From NCBI RefSeq assembly GCF_002795245.1, contig NZ_PGVG01000001.1, positions 248,001-312,000 on the forward strand: a stretch of 64,000 bases of DNA, given 5' to 3'. Position numbers and translations under genes: made by a program. Within the stretch, counting starts at the first letter, position 1. Each line of letters begins with the position of its first letter. The stretch comes from Bradyrhizobium forestalis (GTDB taxonomy: Bacteria; Pseudomonadota; Alphaproteobacteria; Rhizobiales; Xanthobacteraceae). Below are positions 34,301-44,705 of this stretch, in pieces. The notes under the pieces are model-generated. The model did not search any database and was not told where the DNA came from. It saw only the letters and a list, made by a program, of their open reading frames with translations.

Positions 34301-34829
34301 CTACCAGACCATTCGGCTGTCTCTGAAGGGCCATCCGATGGAATTCTTGCGCGAGATGTTTTCGCGCGAGCGCGTCGTCGCCTGCAAGGATGTCAACCAT
34401 GAGAACGAACGGCGCCGCGTCCGCTGCGCCGGCGTGGTCCTGGTGCGGCAGCGGCCGGGCAGCGCCAGCGGCGTCGTGTTCATGACGCTGGAGGACGAAA
34501 CCGGCATCGCCAATGTCGTGGTCTGGCCCAAGATCATGGAGCAATACCGCAAGGAGGTGATGGGCGCGCGCCTCATCCTGGTCGAGGGCTACATCCAGAG
34601 CAGCCCCGAGAAGGTGACGCATCTCATCGCCCAGCGCATGATCGACCGCTCGCACGATCTGGTCGGATTGGCCAACGATGCGCTAAGCGGCAAGCATCCG
34701 GTGCCGGCAGGAGCCACCGTCGTCGAACCGCTCAACGAAGACCCCCGCGCCCTCGCGGACATGCCAGCCCAAAAAATCCGCCACCCCCGCAACGTCCGCA
34801 TCCTGCCCCCGTCGCGGGATTTTCATTGA
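31365..34829 (+). CDS. dnaE2: DnaE2 (ImuC), error-prone DNA polymerase III alpha subunit
   Basis: DnaE2 is the catalytic polymerase of the ImuABC mutasome. The true start is the ATG at 31365, overlapping the imuB stop by 4 bp. The 1154-residue protein has an N-terminal PHP domain (EIGITTNFSFLRGGSDP, GIADHNTLAG). The polymerase catalytic motif is PDIDVD at residues 386-391. It also has fingers and helix-hairpin-helix regions and a C-terminal OB fold (VRQRPGSASGVVFMTLEDE). Residues from about 843 to 879 are encoded by a 110-bp palindromic repeat read through in frame, making the protein longer than usual. The insert falls between the fingers region and the helix-hairpin-helix region, so activity may be kept. 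Confidence 0.94.
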   Translation: MNTPAYAEIGITTNFSFLRGGSDPRAYVHQASILGIPAIGIADHNTLAGVVRAYKELDNAEVLHKPKLLIGARVVFIDGTPDILVYPRDRAAYGRLCQLLTRGKRGNDITRIEKGECHLTFADLLEFSEDQLLVLTLPHRFESAQALDVLAKLNASRAEGVWLAASLIYRGDDRRRLARLDDLAAKAMVPLLATNEVLYHHPARRPLQDVLTCIREKTTIEAVGRKLEANAERFLKTPREMSRLFRDFPEAIAETMRFADRIDFSLDQLKYQYPDEPVPPGKTAQGHLEDLTWAGVDKYFGGKIDDKLRATLNKELALIAELKYAHYFLTVHDIVHYARSQNILCQGRGSAANSAVCYVLGITSVDPTKVDLLFERFISKERLEPPDIDVDFEHSRREEVMQYVYRRYGRHRAAIIATVIHYRPRSAIRDVGKALGLTEDVTAALADTVWGSWGKGLNDMQVRQAGLDPGNPMINLAVELATELIEFPRHLSQHVGGYVLTQDRLDTYVPIGNAAMDDRTFIEWDKDDVDALHMMKVDVLALGMLTCIRKCFDLIDQHKGERLVLASVPQDDPRVYDMLCRGESLGVFQVESRAQMNMLPRLKPRTFYDLVIEVAIVRPGPIQGDMVHPYLRRRNGLEKVSYPSPSPEHGDKDELYKVLHKTLGVPLFQEQAMRIAIEAAHFTSEEANGLRRSMATFRNVGTIGQYEEKLIGNMVARGYDPNFARSCFDQIKGFGSYGFPESHAASFAQLVYISSWLKHYHPDAFCCGLLNAQPMGFYAPAQIVGDARKNGVEVRDIDVSYSFAQNTLEEGSGKYCAVRLGFRQIDGFHWLDEDEERLKCSQSSFRGAPLGASPESIGPHAPGGMDSGLDADASPRNDDVEKTQDWADRIVAARNRRPFTSLEDFARDTGLPKRALILLADADAFRSLGLDRREALWQVRRLPDDVPLPLFEAATAREQPDEHAKPLPVMPRSEQVVADYQTIRLSLKGHPMEFLREMFSRERVVACKDVNHENERRRVRCAGVVLVRQRPGSASGVVFMTLEDETGIANVVVWPKIMEQYRKEVMGARLILVEGYIQSSPEKVTHLIAQRMIDRSHDLVGLANDALSGKHPVPAGATVVEPLNEDPRALADMPAQKIRHPRNVRILPPSRDFH
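33891..34000. repeat. 110-bp palindromic repeat inserted in frame within dnaE2
   Basis: Perfect 16-bp outer arms (33891-33906 and 33985-34000, TCGTCATTCCGGGGCG and complement) enclose perfect 14-bp inner arms (33921-33934 and 33957-33970, AGCCCGGAATCCAT and complement). The dnaE2 frame continues through without a stop, encoding SSFRGAPLGASPESIGPHA and onward. The outer arms match the intergenic repeat at 24402-24442. Confidence 0.92.
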
Positions 34830-34854
34830 GGTTGCGAAGCGGGATGCCGCCACA

Positions 34855-34994
34855 CCGTCATTGCGGCGATCGTGTACCTACACTCTCGACTGTCATACGC
34901 CGCGAAGGCGGGGTATCCAGTACGCCGCGGCCTCTCGGTTCAATCGCAACCGTTTCTGGAATACTGGATCGCCCGGTCAAGCCGGGCGATCCAG
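34855..34994. repeat. Composite palindromic repeat between dnaE2 and the SDR gene
   Basis: The region holds a GTCATACGCCGCGAAGGCGG-type palindrome around 34892 and a perfect 13-bp hairpin CTGGATCGCCCGG (34964-34976) with its complement at 34982-34994. These are typical dispersed rhizobial intergenic repeats. Lying between convergent stops, the hairpin could also end transcription. Confidence 0.65.
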
Positions 34995-35001
34995 TGTGCT
35001 C

Positions 35002-35772
35002 CTAGAAATTCACCCGGTTCGAGATCGCGCCATCCACGACGAGATTGGAGCCCGTCGTGAACCCCGACACCGGGCTCGCCAGGAACACCGCCGCGCTCGC
35101 TATCTCCTGTGGCGTTGCCATGCGTCCGGTTGGATTGCGGCTCATCGCATCCTTGTAGCGCTCCGGCATGTTCTGCTCGACCATCTCCCAGACGCCGCCC
35201 TTGAAATAGACAGTGCCGGGCGAGACCACGTTGACCCGGATCTTCTTCTTCGCGTATTGCCGCGCCAATCCCTTGGCCATGTGGATCAGCGCGGCCTTGA
35301 TCGGGCCGTAGGAGCTGGCGGTGTCCGCCTGCGCTGCGGCGATCGACGAGATGATCACGAAGGCCGCATCGCCGCTGCTGGCGCCGCTTGTCTCGAGGAA
35401 CGGCCGCGCAGCATCGAAGGCGTGCACGGCGCCGAGCACGTCGAGCCGGAAATTCTGCTCCCAGGACGCGGGATCGCCGCCCTGCGCCATCGCGCCAGCA
35501 TTGGAGAACAGCATGTCGATGCCGCCGAGCTCTTTTGCTGCGGCGTCGATCCAGGATTTCAGCGCCGCGCCGTCTGTGACGTCGACCGGGCCGCCGGTGG
35601 CGTTGATGCCGCTTGCCTTCAATTCCGCGACAGTGGCTGCAACCTGATCCGCGTTGCGCGCGCATACTGCGACATTGACGCCTTCACCGGCCAGCGTCGC
35701 CGCAATCGCCCGCCCGATGCCGCGCGTGCCGCCGAGCACGATGGCGTTCTTTCCTTTGAGACCGAGATCCAT
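35002..35772 (-). CDS. Short-chain dehydrogenase/reductase (SDR)
   Basis: The 256-residue classical SDR has the cofactor motif GGTRGIGRA (residues 14-22), the NAG motif in DMLFSNAGAMA, the catalytic serine in FVIISSIAAA, and the Y-x3-K pair (SYGPIKAA). The SPGTVYF segment follows. Arginine residues after the second strand (CARNADQV) suggest NADP(H) preference (inference). The ATG at 35772 follows AAGGAAAA; the longer frame is not supported. The substrate is unknown. Palindromic repeats on both sides isolate it from its neighbours. Confidence 0.93.
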   Translation of the reverse strand: MDLGLKGKNAIVLGGTRGIGRAIAATLAGEGVNVAVCARNADQVAATVAELKASGINATGGPVDVTDGAALKSWIDAAAKELGGIDMLFSNAGAMAQGGDPASWEQNFRLDVLGAVHAFDAARPFLETSGASSGDAAFVIISSIAAAQADTASSYGPIKAALIHMAKGLARQYAKKKIRVNVVSPGTVYFKGGVWEMVEQNMPERYKDAMSRNPTGRMATPQEIASAAVFLASPVSGFTTGSNLVVDGAISNRVNF

Positions 35773-35843
35773 TTTGGTTTTCCTTTTTGTTGGTCGTGCG
35801 CAGTGTAGTCGCGTACGCGGCGTTGCCGCAAATCCCATGTATG

Positions 35844-35977
35844 ACCGTCACCCTGAGGCGCCGGAGCGTAGCGGAGGCCTCGAAGGGCGACGGCCCAGCT
35901 GCTACCTCGGCCGTGCATCCTTCGAGGCTCAACTTGCAATGCGTTGGATCGCAAGCCTCGCACCTCAGGATGACGGG
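35844..35977. repeat. Dispersed palindromic repeat (CCGTCACCCTGAGG type)
   Basis: Imperfect outer arms (35844-35861, about ACCGTCACCCTGAGGCGC, and 35960-35977) and inner arms GAGGCCTCGAAGG and CCTTCGAGGCTC form a nested inverted repeat of about 134 bp. The element lies between the SDR gene and the small membrane protein gene and has no coding capacity. Confidence 0.7.
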
Positions 35978-36010
35978 ATTAGCATGAGAACATGCCGCCG
36001 CTCTGCGTTC

Positions 36011-36298
36011 TCACTCCGGCGCCGCTCCCACTGGCGGGCCGCCGGGCGGGCGATGCAGGAAGGTCAGCGAGGCATAGGCGCCGACCCAGGAGCCGATCGC
36101 GGCGAAGGCAACATAGAAGGCGTTCTCGGTGTAGCTGATCACGGCATAGGAGGAGAGCAGGTACCAGATCGCGCTCCAGGTCGCCGCCGGCACGCGCTTG
36201 CGCGCGACCACGGCCGAGGTGAACATCACATAGACCGCGTCGGTGGCGGCCGTTGCGACGAAGACGGCGCCTGCGGTGAGAGGATCGATGGCAGCCAT
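36011..36298 (-). CDS. Small inner-membrane protein, 95 aa, about three helices
   Basis: The ATG at 36298 follows AAAGGAT at good spacing. The protein is mostly hydrophobic, with segments at about residues 8-28 (AGAVFVATAATDAVYVMFTSA), 42-62 (TWSAIWYLLSSYAVISYTENA) and 63-82 (FYVAFAAIGSWVGAYASLTFL), and a proline-rich hydrophilic tail. The pattern recalls small conserved membrane proteins that pair with transporters, but I recognise no named family. It is divergent from the CoA-transferase gene with 68 bp between starts. The longer reverse frame through that gene is a shadow. Confidence 0.75.
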   Translation of the reverse strand: MAAIDPLTAGAVFVATAATDAVYVMFTSAVVARKRVPAATWSAIWYLLSSYAVISYTENAFYVAFAAIGSWVGAYASLTFLHRPPGGPPVGAAPE

Positions 36299-36366
36299 TG
36301 CAATCCTTTCTGCGATCATGACATGGTCGCGAAAAGTACAGCAAACGACGAGGGAGAGAAGCGGCC

Positions 36367-37767
36367 ATGCAAAGCTCCGCCGATATTCTTCGAAGTATTT
36401 GGACTTCCGCAGGCGGCGACGCAGCCGCACTGGCACGCGTGCGGCTGACCGGCGAGGAGCCGCAGATCCCATCCTCGTTTCGCGTCGCCGTCGCCGGCCA
36501 GACGACGATAGCCGCGGCCGGGCTCGCCGCCGCCGAGATTTGGCGACTGCGCAGCGGTGAGACCCAGGACGTCCATGTCGACATGCGCCACGCCGTCGCC
36601 GAATGCCGCTCCGAGCGCTATCTGCGCGTCGACGACAAGCCGCCCCCGCCGGCCTGGGACGCGATCGCCGGCGTCTACAGGACCGGCGATGGCCGCTTCG
36701 TCCGCTGCCACACCAATTTCCCGCATCATCGCGACGCCGTCTGCAAGGTGCTCGGCTGCGATGTGGAGCGTGAGAAGGTGCAGGCGGCGCTGATGCAGTG
36801 GAAGGCAGAGGATTTCGAAACTGCGGCCTACGCCGCAGGCGGCGTTGTCGCCTTGATGCGCTCTTACGACGAATGGTCTGCGCTGCCGCAGGCACGCGCG
36901 CTCGCGCAATTGCCGCTGATCTCGATCGAGAAGATCGGCGAAGCCCCGCCAAAGCCGTGGCCAAGAGGCGATCGCCCGCTCTCGGGTCTTCGTGTGCTCG
37001 ATCTCTCCCGCGTCATCGCGGGGCCCGTCGCCGGCCGCACGCTCGCTGCGCACGGCGCGGACGTGCTGCTGGTGTCAGGGCCGCAGCTGCCCGCCATTCC
37101 CTGGCTCACCATCGACACCGGCCGCGGCAAGCTCACCACCTTCATCGAGCTGAAGAGCGAAGCCGGGCGGGCGCAGCTGCGCGAGCTGTTGAAGGACGCC
37201 GACATCTTTTCGCAAGGCTATCGCCCGCGCGCGCTCGCCGCTCTCGGCTTTTCGCCGGAGGACGCAGCGCAAATCAATCCCGGCATCGTCTATGTCACGC
37301 TGTCGGCTTATGGCCATGCCGGGCCGTGGGCCGAGCGGCGCGGCTTTGACTCGCTGGTGCAGACCACGACCGGCTTCAATCATGCCGAAGGCGAGGCCGC
37401 CGGCATCGATGCTCCCAAGGAATTGCCGGCACAGATCTTCGATCACGCCACCGGCTATCTGATGGCGTTCGGCGCGATGATGGCAAAAGCGCGCCAGGCG
37501 CGCGAAGGCGGCAGCTGGCACGTGCGCGTGTCGCTGGCGCAGACCGGACGTTGGCTGTGGAATCTCGGCCGGCTCGACGGCGGACTGAACGCCCCGGATC
37601 TTACGGGCGAAGCCGTACATGCTGCGTTCATCGAGAGCATGCCATCTGGCTTCGGTGCGTTGATGGCGATGCAGCATTCGGCGCTGCTGTCGAAAACGCC
37701 GGCGCAATGGAGCCGTCCGGCGATGCCGCTCGGCAGTCATCCGGCGCAGTGGCCGGTGCGAAGCTGA
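36367..37767 (+). CDS. CaiB/BaiF family (class III) CoA-transferase
   Basis: The 466-residue protein belongs to the formyl-CoA:oxalate/L-carnitine CoA-transferase family. The conserved block LSGLRVLDLSRVIAGPVAGRTLAAHGADVLLV lies near residue 205. It is followed by LTIDTGRGKLTTFIELKSEAG and the segment IVYVTLSAYGHAGPWAERRGFDSLVQTTTG. About 200 residues precede the usual family start, so it may be a two-part member. The ATG follows GGGAGAG. No acyl-CoA dehydrogenase or synthetase is adjacent, so the CoA donor and acceptor cannot be named. Confidence 0.88.
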   Translation: MQSSADILRSIWTSAGGDAAALARVRLTGEEPQIPSSFRVAVAGQTTIAAAGLAAAEIWRLRSGETQDVHVDMRHAVAECRSERYLRVDDKPPPPAWDAIAGVYRTGDGRFVRCHTNFPHHRDAVCKVLGCDVEREKVQAALMQWKAEDFETAAYAAGGVVALMRSYDEWSALPQARALAQLPLISIEKIGEAPPKPWPRGDRPLSGLRVLDLSRVIAGPVAGRTLAAHGADVLLVSGPQLPAIPWLTIDTGRGKLTTFIELKSEAGRAQLRELLKDADIFSQGYRPRALAALGFSPEDAAQINPGIVYVTLSAYGHAGPWAERRGFDSLVQTTTGFNHAEGEAAGIDAPKELPAQIFDHATGYLMAFGAMMAKARQAREGGSWHVRVSLAQTGRWLWNLGRLDGGLNAPDLTGEAVHAAFIESMPSGFGALMAMQHSALLSKTPAQWSRPAMPLGSHPAQWPVRS

Positions 37768-37912
37768 CAAGAAGCTGACACGTCGCAAAATTTTAACGCC
37801 AACCGCAAGGGGCCCAGCGTTTTTTAGGTTGTTTGAACTCCCAATTCGGCACTATTAGCGCGACCGATGAGGCAGACATTTGCCGAGATCGTCGCAGACA
37901 CGACCGGGCCCC

Positions 37913-39157
37913 ATGGTGGTTGAAAATACCAAGAGATTGCAGGTGCTTACGAAACAGCGGGTGATTACATCCGTAGTTTTACTGGCTCTTGCCGGCGCCG
38001 GTGCCTACGGCTTTCTCTCTTTCGGGGCTAAGGAAAAGAAACACTCCGAGATCTCGAGCCAGTCGCGCAGGAATGCGCAGACCTTCACGCCGACGCCGTC
38101 CGAATGGGCGACGCTGACGATCGAGCCGGTCAAGGCCAAGAGCTTCCGGGCCGAGTATGTCACCGAGGGCAAGGTCGCGGTCGACGAGGACCGCTCGACG
38201 CCGGTGTTCTCGCCCTATGCAGGCCGGGTCACCAAGCTGCTGGCCAAGCCGGGCGAGATGCTCAAGCAAGGTCAACCGCTGTTCACGATTGAAGCGGCCG
38301 ACACCGTGCAGGCCCAGAACGATTTCATCGCGGCGATGACCTCGCAGAACAAGGCGAGGTCGGCGCTCGAGCTCTCCGATATCCAGTTCAAGCGCGCCAA
38401 GGACCTTTATGAGGGCCATGCCATTCCGCTGAAGGATTACCAGCAGGCGGAAGCGGCCCAGGTCCAGGCGCAAAACGACATGCGCTCTTCAGTGACGGCG
38501 CTGGAAGCTGCGCGCAACAAGCTGCGTATCCTCGGCTTCACCGACGAGGCCATCAAGACGTTCCAGGAAAAGGGCGTCATCGATCGGGAGATCACGATCT
38601 ATTCGCCGATCTCCGGCACCGTCGTGCAGCGCAAGATCGGCCCCGGCCAGTTCGTCAATTCCGGCGCCAGTGATCCGGTCTTCGTGGTCGGCGACCTCTC
38701 CACGGTCTGGCTCACCGCGTTCGTGCGCGAGAGCGATGCGGCCGCGGTGTGCATCGGGCAGGATATCACCGTCAACGTGATGGCGCTGCCGGGCCGTCCG
38801 TTCAGCGCCAAGATCAACTACGTTGCCGCCGCGATCGACCCCACCACCCGCCGCCTGCTGGTCCGCGCCACCATCGACAACAAGGACGGGCTGCTGAAGC
38901 CGGAAATGTTCGCGAACGTCACGATCTATTCGGCCGGCGACCGCGCCGCGCCGGCGGTGCCGAAGCAGGCGCTGATCTATGAAGCCGACAAGGTTCGCCT
39001 CTGGGTCGCGCGCGACGACAAGTCGGTCGAGCTGCGCCAGATCAAGATCGGTCTCATCAACGGCAACCTCGTCGAGGTCACGAGCAACCTGAAACCCGGC
39101 GAGCAGATCGTCGTCAAGGGCAGCCTGTTCATCGACCGCGCGGCGTCCGGCAGCTGA
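37913..39157 (+). CDS. RND efflux periplasmic adaptor (membrane fusion protein)
   Basis: The 414-residue protein has an N-terminal membrane anchor (RVITSVVLLALAGAGAYGFLSFG), a split lipoyl domain (YAGRVTKLLAKPGEMLKQGQPLFTIE and IYSPISGTVVQRKIGPGQFVNSG), a coiled-coil hairpin between them (about residues 145-215), and a beta-barrel part near PGRPFSAKINYVAAAIDPTTR. This is the CusB/CzcB-like adaptor class. The ATG at 37913 is preferred to a TTG at 37880. It lies 28 bp before the RND pump gene, so both form one operon. Confidence 0.92.
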   Translation: MVVENTKRLQVLTKQRVITSVVLLALAGAGAYGFLSFGAKEKKHSEISSQSRRNAQTFTPTPSEWATLTIEPVKAKSFRAEYVTEGKVAVDEDRSTPVFSPYAGRVTKLLAKPGEMLKQGQPLFTIEAADTVQAQNDFIAAMTSQNKARSALELSDIQFKRAKDLYEGHAIPLKDYQQAEAAQVQAQNDMRSSVTALEAARNKLRILGFTDEAIKTFQEKGVIDREITIYSPISGTVVQRKIGPGQFVNSGASDPVFVVGDLSTVWLTAFVRESDAAAVCIGQDITVNVMALPGRPFSAKINYVAAAIDPTTRRLLVRATIDNKDGLLKPEMFANVTIYSAGDRAAPAVPKQALIYEADKVRLWVARDDKSVELRQIKIGLINGNLVEVTSNLKPGEQIVVKGSLFIDRAASGS

Positions 39158-39185
39158 TCGACGACCCAAGAAATTGAAAACCTGA

Positions 39186-42302
<3,117 letters not shown>

Positions 42303-42305
42303 CCG

Positions 42306-43268
42306 TCAGAACCCGTAGAGCCGAGCCGGATTGTCGACCAGGATCTTCTTGCGCACCTCCGCATCCGGCGCCCACACCGGAAGCTGGTTGAGCAGCCGGC
42401 CGTCGTCGATCTGATAGAGCGGCGCGATGTCGGTGGGCTTGCGTCCCTCGACGCGACTGGAATCCGGATGCGGCCAGTCGGTACCCCAGACGATGCGGTC
42501 CGCATTGGCCGCGATCAGCGCGCGGGCATAGGGCACCATGTCCTGATAATCGGGCGCGAGCTTCGACGAGCGATAGGCGCCGGAGATCTTCACATAGGCC
42601 TTGCCGGATTTGACCAGCGCGACCAGGTCGGCAAATCCGGGTTGCTCCAGGCCGAGCGAGGCCTCGAGGCCGCCGAAATGGTCGAACACGACGGGTACCG
42701 GCGCCGTCTCGACGAGGTCCTTGATCGCCGAGATCATGGCAAGCGTGGTGTAAAGCTGCACGTGCCAGCCGCGCGCCTTCATGCGCTCGACTGCGGCGAT
42801 GAAGCGCGGCCGGCCGATATTGGGGTCATTGACGCCGCCGGTCGCGAGATTGAGGCGGATGCCGCGGAAGCCGTCCTGATGCATCGTGTCGAGCACGCTC
42901 TCCGGCGTCTTGTCGTCGATCACGGCGACGCCGCGCGCGGTCGCGCCGCGCGCCTTCATGCCGAACAGAGTGGAGGAATTGTCGGTGCCGTAGACGCTCG
43001 GCGTCACGATCACCACGCGCTCGATATGCAGCGCCTTGTGCAGCGCGGCCATCTCCTCCGGCGAGGCTGGCTCGGGCGTGTAGACGCGCCCGGCAAAGAA
43101 CGGAAATTTTTCGACATCGCCATGGATATGAGTGTGGCAGTCGCAGGCATGCGCCGGGACGTCGAAATTGATCGGCGTCGCGGGCTGCGCCGCGCGGGCG
43201 TGGGCTCTGTTGGTCATGGCTACTCCGGCGGCGAGGGAGGCAAGCAGGACGCTGCGTCGATTGAGCAC
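42306..43268 (-). CDS. Exported amidohydrolase-2 family TIM-barrel hydrolase
   Basis: The 320-residue protein starts at a GTG (43268) after AGGGAGAG and has an NRRSVLLAS twin-arginine-like signal ending around residue 25. The mature barrel carries CDCHTHIHGD near its start (metal-binding H-x-H), VVFDHFGG, and the GTDWPHPD motif with the metal-binding aspartate. Members include lactonases and decarboxylases acting on aromatic or dicarboxylate compounds; the substrate here is unknown. Its end abuts the RND pump gene. Confidence 0.88.
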   Translation of the reverse strand: MLNRRSVLLASLAAGVAMTNRAHARAAQPATPINFDVPAHACDCHTHIHGDVEKFPFFAGRVYTPEPASPEEMAALHKALHIERVVIVTPSVYGTDNSSTLFGMKARGATARGVAVIDDKTPESVLDTMHQDGFRGIRLNLATGGVNDPNIGRPRFIAAVERMKARGWHVQLYTTLAMISAIKDLVETAPVPVVFDHFGGLEASLGLEQPGFADLVALVKSGKAYVKISGAYRSSKLAPDYQDMVPYARALIAANADRIVWGTDWPHPDSSRVEGRKPTDIAPLYQIDDGRLLNQLPVWAPDAEVRKKILVDNPARLYGF

Positions 43269-43318
43269 GGTTTCTCTCCCTGTTTTTTTATTTGGTAGTG
43301 CGTCGGGACAATATCACA

Positions 43319-43876
43319 TCAGCCGGACAGCTGCTGCGCCTCGTTGCATAGCTGCTCGACAAGCTCCGCAAGCGCGCGTGAGCCGTCAACGCGCACGACC
43401 GGGCATGGCAGACCCGCGAGCCAAGCCTCGTCTTTTGCGAGACTGCGGCCATCGCGATCGCCGACTTCGTAGCGTGAGGCCCATTCGACGAACGACTCCG
43501 TCTCCTCATGACGCCAGCCGCCCTGTGCGACAGCATCAGCTCCGAAATGCGCAGCCTCGCGGCCACGTAGGCGCTGCAAGCGAAGTTCGCGCGGCGTCGT
43601 CACAAAGACGACGAGATCGAAGAAGGGGACGAGTTCCTCACCCCAGCCGGTAACGGATCCGCTTAGGACCCAATCGCGATGCGGCAGAAACATCTCGTGC
43701 ATCAGGCGCAGACGCTCGGCGGCAGGCCGCGTCGTGCGATAGGGCGGCGCGGTCGGCAGCCAGAAGTAATCGTCGCTGTCGTGATGCGGTAGCGCCAGCT
43801 GGCCCGCGAGCGCGCGACCGAGCGTCGTCACGCCGGAGCCTGAAACTCCCATCAGATGGATGCGGCGGCTTTTCAT
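43319..43876 (-). CDS. P-loop kinase-like ATPase (adenylate/shikimate kinase-like fold)
   Basis: The 185-residue protein begins with a Walker A motif (GVSGSGVTTLGRALAG) and continues with HHDSDDYFWLPTAPPY, DWVLSGSVTGWGEELVPFFDLVVFVTTP, and arginine-rich lid segments (RELRLQRLRGREAAHFG). This is the pattern of small nucleotide or shikimate kinase-like ATPases of unknown substrate. The ATG at 43876 is chosen because AGGA lies 7 bases upstream; a GTG two codons earlier is less likely. It stands alone between the amidohydrolase and a toxin-antitoxin pair. Confidence 0.82.
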   Translation of the reverse strand: MKSRRIHLMGVSGSGVTTLGRALAGQLALPHHDSDDYFWLPTAPPYRTTRPAAERLRLMHEMFLPHRDWVLSGSVTGWGEELVPFFDLVVFVTTPRELRLQRLRGREAAHFGADAVAQGGWRHEETESFVEWASRYEVGDRDGRSLAKDEAWLAGLPCPVVRVDGSRALAELVEQLCNEAQQLSG

Positions 43877-43958
43877 ATTCACATCCTGAGACCGGCTGAA
43901 CCGGCTGTGACCGGTAGCCGCGATTGCGACGTTTTCGCGCGACGTGCGGCGCGCTTCC

Positions 43959-44309
43959 TCAGGCAGCGCGGCGGCGCTTTGACGTCCGTCCGCTTGTCGC
44001 GGGTTGGGCCGACAAGGTCAGCCCCAACGCTCCGACAATGCGCATGACCGTGCCGAACTCCGGATTTCCGGTCTCGCCGAGAGCCTTGTACAGGCTCTCG
44101 CGGTTCAAGCCGGCTTTCTTCGCGATTGCGCTCATGCCGCGCGCACGCGCGACGAGCCCAAGCGCGTCACGCACGAAATCGGCATCTCCGGTCTCCAATG
44201 CAGCCGCAATATAGGCGGCTTGCCGCTCCTCGGTGTTGAGATAGTCAGCAGCGTCGAAGCGCGTCGTCCCGGACGCCGTTTTCATCGTCGTTCTTGCCGC
44301 CTTTGGCAT
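43959..44309 (-). CDS. XRE-family addiction module antitoxin (HigA2-like)
   Basis: The 116-residue protein matches the putative addiction module antidote family: FDAADYLNTEERQAAYIAAALETGD, then the helix-turn-helix region GMSAIAKKAGLNRESLYKALGETGNPEFGTVMRIVGALGL. The C-terminus is basic (TSKRRRAA). The ATG overlaps the TGA of the toxin frame by one base, the standard toxin-first order. An inner ATG at 44285 is possible. The partner toxin gene is broken by a nonsense codon, so this antitoxin may now act alone as a repressor of its own promoter. Confidence 0.88.
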   Translation of the reverse strand: MPKAARTTMKTASGTTRFDAADYLNTEERQAAYIAAALETGDADFVRDALGLVARARGMSAIAKKAGLNRESLYKALGETGNPEFGTVMRIVGALGLTLSAQPATSGRTSKRRRAA

Positions 44310-44599
44310 CACAATGTCTCCGCCAGTTGCTGCGCTAGCTTGATGTCTTGTCGCTGCGTGCGCTTGTCGCCGCCACATAGCAGGATCACGATCTGCGCTC
44401 CCCGCTGCACGTAGTAAATCCGGTAGCCGGGACCGTAATCGATGCGCATTTCCCGGACGTTGCCGCCGACGCTCTTGCTGTCGCCGGGATTTCCCATCTG
44501 CATGCGACGAATTCGGACGGTGATCCGGGCTGCCGCATTGGCGTCCTTGAGGCGATTCAGCCACTCCGAAAAATGCTCGGTCTACCTCACCTCGGTCAT
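44309..44599 (-). pseudogene. RelE/HigB-like toxin gene with a premature stop at codon 6
   Basis: The ATG at 44599 opens MTEVR, then TAG at 44582-44584, then the frame continues uninterrupted with TEHFSEWLNRLKDANAAARI and on to RIDYGPGYRIYYVQRG and LLCGGDKRTQRQDIKLA, a complete Gp49-like/RelE toxin of about 96 residues. The family normally has glutamine at this position (CAG to TAG is one change). The next ATG (44503) would give 64 residues without the first strand and helix. The toxin is therefore probably inactive unless the stop is suppressed. Confidence 0.8.
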
Positions 44600-44608
44600 G
44601 AAGTGCGA

Positions 44609-44628
44609 TTGTAGTCTATGGGCTACAA
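44609..44628. promoter_or_regulatory. Palindromic operator of the toxin-antitoxin pair
   Basis: TTGTAGTCTATGGGCTACAA is a 20-bp near-perfect palindrome 10 bp upstream of the toxin ATG. TGTAG/CTACA palindromes at this place are typical binding sites of XRE antitoxins that repress their own operon. Assignment is by position and symmetry. Confidence 0.65.
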
Positions 44629-44705
44629 AATGTCAAAGCGATCGCAGTAGCGTCCCGGGATGGCTTTGTGCTGGCTGGAGCTTGAAGGCGGTGCGACGCG
44701 GGTGC

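Noticed and set aside
37796..37826. Hairpin with T-run after the CoA-transferase gene
   Set aside because: Only five base pairs with a loop of about 20 bases; too weak to call a terminator despite the T-run.
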